Below are positions 4,039 through 6,837 of a DNA stretch of 6,837 bases, in pieces (position 1 is the first letter of the stretch; the number at the start of each line of letters is the position of its first letter). Position numbers and translations under genes: made by a program. The DNA is taken from positions 1 through 6,837 of the forward strand of contig JAAFHH010000163.1 of NCBI GenBank assembly GCA_013297545.1, in the 5' to 3' direction. Source of the DNA: Alphaproteobacteria bacterium (lineage in GTDB: Bacteria; Pseudomonadota; Alphaproteobacteria; Elsterales; Elsteraceae). The notes below the pieces were generated by a model, which ran no database searches, had not been told where the DNA came from, and saw nothing but the letters and a program-made list of their open reading frames with translations.

Positions 4039-6375
4039 ATGAGCGCTCTTGCCACCCTGACTGAAGACCATGCGCGCCTCGACGCGCTTGCTATGCACCA
4101 ACCGCTGGCCCAGCTGTGGCGCGCGTTGGTCGCCTGCAAAACCCCGCTCGCGCTCTTACAAACCGGCGCCCACCCGGATGATGAGTGGAGTGGGTTTTTA
4201 GCCCGCCTCGCCGTGGTCGATGGGGTCGCCGTCACCTATGCCTGTGCTACGCGCGGCGATGGCGGGCAGAACGCGGTGGACAGTGCGTCTGGTGCCGACC
4301 TCGCAGCCTTGCGCACGGCGGAGATGATGGCGGCGGCGGCCATCGGCGGCTTCGATCTCGTCTGGCTCGCCGGGCGCGATGACCCGATCCGCGATTTTGG
4401 CTTTTCGAAATCCGGTGTCGACACGGCGGAACGCTGGGGCGGCATCGACCGTTTGATCGACCGGATCGCGCACCGCATCCGCCAGCTCACCCCCGATGTC
4501 GTGCTGCCGACCTTCCTCGATGTGCCGGGCCAACACGGCCACCACCGGGCCATCACCAAGGCGACCTTCGCTGCGATCGACCGCGCAGCCGATCGCCACT
4601 GGGTGACCGACCGACCCGCCTGGGTGGTCGCGCGCGGTGTGCTGCCGGCGTTCTCCGGCGGCGGCACCTCTTACGACGACCAGGAACCACCGCCGCCCGC
4701 CATGCTGGGCGTGGAAGTCGGCCGGCCCTGCCCGGTGCTGGGGCTGACCCCTGAACAAATCGGCCAGCTGTCGCGCCGCCATCACACCAGCCAAGGCATG
4801 GGGGCCTGGCCAACCTTGCGCCCGAAGCGGGTCGACCTCCACGTGGTCGGCGGGTTGCCAGGCGCACCGGTCGATGGCACGCCGGGCGACGGTTTGTTCG
4901 TCGGGCTGCCCTACACGCTGGCGGACTACAACCGCCCGGTCGCGGCCCAAGCCATCGCATCGGCACTGACATTCTTCCCGGACCGCGCGCGAATTGCCGA
5001 CGCGCTGGCCGCCGCCTGGCGCGATCTCGGCCGGCCGGAAGGGGATCCCGCGATCGCCGCCCGCCTGCACCGGGTGCGCCGTCGGGTCGAGCGCGCCCTG
5101 GTCCAGGCCGCCTTCCCGCAATTGAGTGCGACGACCCGCACGCGCTTTGTCGCCGGTGCCGTCGGCCAAGTGCGTATCGCATCGCTCGCCCTGCTGCCCG
5201 GCCCGACACCAGAGCCGGCATTGGCGAGCGGCTGGTCTGTGGGCGAGGCGGACGCCACACCCGGCGATTGGCTGATCGCAGTGCCGCCCGATGCACCGAT
5301 CGGCACGCCGGACACCGATGGCATGATCGACCCGCCAGCCGCCATGCAGGTGCGCGTGGTCGTGGCGGGCGTGCCGCTAACAGCCGATGTCACCATGCCG
5401 CTGGTGGTCGAACCAGCACTCAGCGGCACGGTGGAACCCGCCCAAGCCCTGCGGCGTCTCGGGGATCGCCGCCCAGTCGCCGCCACCCTCAAGCTTGAGG
5501 CGTTGGATACCGTGGCGCCGGGTACCATCGATTTCGGTGGCGAGCGTTCCATCGCTGGCTTGCGCCGCGGTGGGTTCTTGTCTGTACCGCTCAGCCTGCC
5601 GCCGGCAGAGCGGGCTGGGTTCCGGCGCGTCGATGCGACGCGTTCGGGCCAGCCCATTCGCTCCGTGCGGGTCGCGCGCCATGGCACCGCGCACGCGGTC
5701 GGCCGTGCGGTCGGTGCTGGCATCTCCATCCTGACGGTCGATTGCGCGCTGCCGATTTCCCGGGTCGGCTATCTCGGTGCTGGGCTCGACCGGATCGGCC
5801 ATTGGCTGAGCGAACTTGGTATCGCCGTGGAGACGCCCGATCCCGCCAATCTGGACTCCGGGCTCAACACCTTGATGATCGGCGTGTGCGCCTTTGGCGG
5901 CCGGCCGGATTTGGTCGCCGCCGCCGCCAACTTGCGGCGCTGGGTCGAAGGTGGCGGCCACCTCGTCACCTTCTACCACCGCCCGTGGGACGCCTGGAAT
6001 CCAGACACCGTGCCACCGCGGCCGATTGAAATTGGTGAGCCCAGCCTGCGCTTTCGGGTCACCAACCCGTCGGCCCCGGTGACCGTGCTGACCCCCGGCC
6101 ACCGGCTGATGAACGCGCCGAACCGGATCGGCGCGGAAGACTGGCAAGGCTGGCACAAGGAACGCGGGCTCTACTTCGCCCGGCGCTGGGATGAGACGTA
6201 CGAAACCCTGCTGTCGATCGCCGACACGGGCGAAGACCCCCATGAAGGGGCTTTGCTGTCGGCCGCGATCGGGGCCGGGCGCCACACCCACGTCGCGCTG
6301 TCGCTGCACCATCAACTCGACCAGCTGGTGCCGGGTGCCTTCCGGTTGCTCGCCAACCTCGCGGCACCCGCATGA
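4039..6375 (+). CDS. PIG-L/LmbE-family zinc deacetylase with C-terminal GATase1-like domain
   Basis: A 778-residue two-part protein. The N-terminal PIG-L domain (about 35-300) has the metal motif AHPDDE (44-49: His45, Asp48), RGDGGQN (72-78) and QHGHHRA (165-171; His169 completes the zinc site with His45 and Asp48, and Asp47 is the probable general base). Family members remove N-acetyl groups from GlcNAc-type or inositol-linked sugars. A middle region (about 320-560), rich in beta-type sequence, has no function I can name. The C-terminal 210 residues (about 565-778) resemble the GATase1/ThuA-like domain of large bacterial PIG-L proteins: GGRPDLVAAAANLRRWVEGG, HRLMNAPNRIGAEDWQGW, ERGLYFARRWD and PGAFRLLANL. 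The first of these blocks contains no obvious Cys nucleophile triad, so glutaminase activity is not implied. No signal peptide is seen, so a cytosolic location is likely. Glucokinase begins inside its stop codon (ATGA), which points to sugar catabolism and coupled translation. The exact substrate is unknown. Confidence 0.88.
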   Translation: MSALATLTEDHARLDALAMHQPLAQLWRALVACKTPLALLQTGAHPDDEWSGFLARLAVVDGVAVTYACATRGDGGQNAVDSASGADLAALRTAEMMAAAAIGGFDLVWLAGRDDPIRDFGFSKSGVDTAERWGGIDRLIDRIAHRIRQLTPDVVLPTFLDVPGQHGHHRAITKATFAAIDRAADRHWVTDRPAWVVARGVLPAFSGGGTSYDDQEPPPPAMLGVEVGRPCPVLGLTPEQIGQLSRRHHTSQGMGAWPTLRPKRVDLHVVGGLPGAPVDGTPGDGLFVGLPYTLADYNRPVAAQAIASALTFFPDRARIADALAAAWRDLGRPEGDPAIAARLHRVRRRVERALVQAAFPQLSATTRTRFVAGAVGQVRIASLALLPGPTPEPALASGWSVGEADATPGDWLIAVPPDAPIGTPDTDGMIDPPAAMQVRVVVAGVPLTADVTMPLVVEPALSGTVEPAQALRRLGDRRPVAATLKLEALDTVAPGTIDFGGERSIAGLRRGGFLSVPLSLPPAERAGFRRVDATRSGQPIRSVRVARHGTAHAVGRAVGAGISILTVDCALPISRVGYLGAGLDRIGHWLSELGIAVETPDPANLDSGLNTLMIGVCAFGGRPDLVAAAANLRRWVEGGGHLVTFYHRPWDAWNPDTVPPRPIEIGEPSLRFRVTNPSAPVTVLTPGHRLMNAPNRIGAEDWQGWHKERGLYFARRWDETYETLLSIADTGEDPHEGALLSAAIGAGRHTHVALSLHHQLDQLVPGAFRLLANLAAPA

Positions 6376-6837
6376 TCTTGGTTGGCGACATTGGCGGCAC
6401 CAACCTGCGCTTTGCAGTCGCAGAAACGCCGTCGGCACCCCTGCAGCAGCGCGCCGCCTGGCCGGCCGATGTGTTTCCCGATCTGGCGGCAGCGCTCAGC
6501 CACTATCTGGAACAGACCGGTGCCAAACCCGTCCGGGCCGCCCTTGCGGTCGCGGGCCCCGTGCTGGAAGACCGGATCGAGCTCACCAACCGGCCCTGGA
6601 CATTTTCGCGCGCGGAGCTGGCAAAGGGCCTCGGCCTCAGCCGGCTCGTGCTGCTGAACGACTTCGAAGCGTTGGCCGAAGCCCTGCCCTACTTGGCGGA
6701 GGCGGACAGCGTGCCCATCGGTTCCGCCGGTCGGCCAACGCCGGCGGGGCGGCTCGCCGTGATCGGCCCCGGCACCGGGCTTGGCATCGCCTCGTCGGTT
6801 GAAACCCGCACCGGCTGGCTGGCGCTGCCCGGGGAAG
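6372..6837 (+). CDS. glk: Glucokinase, N-terminal part (runs off the right edge)
   Basis: The first 155 codons of a Glk-type glucokinase, which phosphorylates glucose with ATP to glucose 6-phosphate in the cytosol. Visible motifs are the ATP phosphate-binding LVGDIGGTNLRFA (3-15), AVAGPV (59-64), LTNRPW (71-76), LLNDFEALAEALP (94-106) with the probable catalytic base Asp97, IGPGTGLGIA (131-140), and LPGE at the edge, the start of the usual LPGEGGH substrate-site motif. These fit the E. coli Glk family (about 320 residues) rather than the ROK family, which carries a zinc-binding motif. About half the protein is present. The ATG shares four bases with the PIG-L stop (ATGA) and has no evident Shine-Dalgarno, so it is probably translated by coupling. 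The two genes may serve one sugar-use pathway. Confidence 0.93.
   Translation, partial: MILVGDIGGTNLRFAVAETPSAPLQQRAAWPADVFPDLAAALSHYLEQTGAKPVRAALAVAGPVLEDRIELTNRPWTFSRAELAKGLGLSRLVLLNDFEALAEALPYLAEADSVPIGSAGRPTPAGRLAVIGPGTGLGIASSVETRTGWLALPGE

Noticed and set aside
4003..4041. TTG at 4003 as the PIG-L start
   Set aside because: It lacks a Shine-Dalgarno and adds only a basic tail, whereas ATG at 4039 has GGCAGGG 8 bases upstream.
4198..5169. 323-codon minus-strand open frame within the PIG-L gene
   Set aside because: It is antisense to the conserved zinc-site region; long shadow frames are expected in GC-rich coding DNA.
5377..6438. 353-codon minus-strand open frame across the PIG-L 3' end and glk start
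   Set aside because: It is antisense to two genes with strong family motifs and shows no domain of its own.

Overview
The window is a gene-dense, GC-rich (mostly about 65-70% G+C) bacterial chromosome segment. It has five complete genes and one that runs off the right edge. Composition, the pyridoxamine-pyruvate-type aminotransferase and the photoactive yellow protein (PYP) module suggest a proteobacterium, probably an alphaproteobacterium, possibly phototrophic or marine. The genus cannot be fixed from the sequence. I saw no tRNA, rRNA, CRISPR array, insertion sequence or phage gene.

Layout, left to right. (1) 45-1145 (+): a class V PLP aminotransferase closest, by recalled motifs, to pyridoxamine-pyruvate/alanine-glyoxylate aminotransferases. 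It may overlap an upstream gene by an ATGA junction. (2) 1134-2171 (-): an exported catalase-fold, SrpA-type heme protein, convergent with gene 1. The two reading frames end on opposite strands of one 12-bp palindrome. The position expected to hold the distal catalytic histidine is phenylalanine. (3) 2172-2363: a 192-bp divergent intergenic region with three inverted repeats and a clear ribosome binding site on each side. (4) 2364-2750 (+): pyp, a complete 128-residue blue-light photoreceptor with all the chromophore-pocket residues. (5) 2765-3985 (+): a short AMP-forming ligase, the probable p-coumaroyl-CoA ligase that activates the PYP chromophore. It has an N-terminal segment resembling an acyl carrier protein. 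(6) 4039-6375 (+): a large PIG-L/LmbE-type zinc deacetylase with a C-terminal GATase1-like domain. (7) 6372-6837 (+): the 5' half of glucokinase, starting inside the stop codon of gene 6.

How they fit together. Genes 4 and 5 form a minimal PYP operon: apoprotein plus the enzyme making p-coumaroyl-CoA, which is needed to load the thioester chromophore on Cys72. The usual third gene, tyrosine ammonia-lyase, is not here, so p-coumarate must come from elsewhere in the genome or from the environment. The divergent catalase-like gene shares the pyp control region, which suggests, without proving, a link between blue-light sensing and a periplasmic heme/oxidative function. Genes 6 and 7 look translationally coupled and fit deacetylation of an amino sugar or glycoside followed by hexose phosphorylation. 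The pyp gene has clearly lower G+C than its neighbours, consistent with acquisition by transfer or with its Lys/Asn/Phe/Tyr-rich composition.
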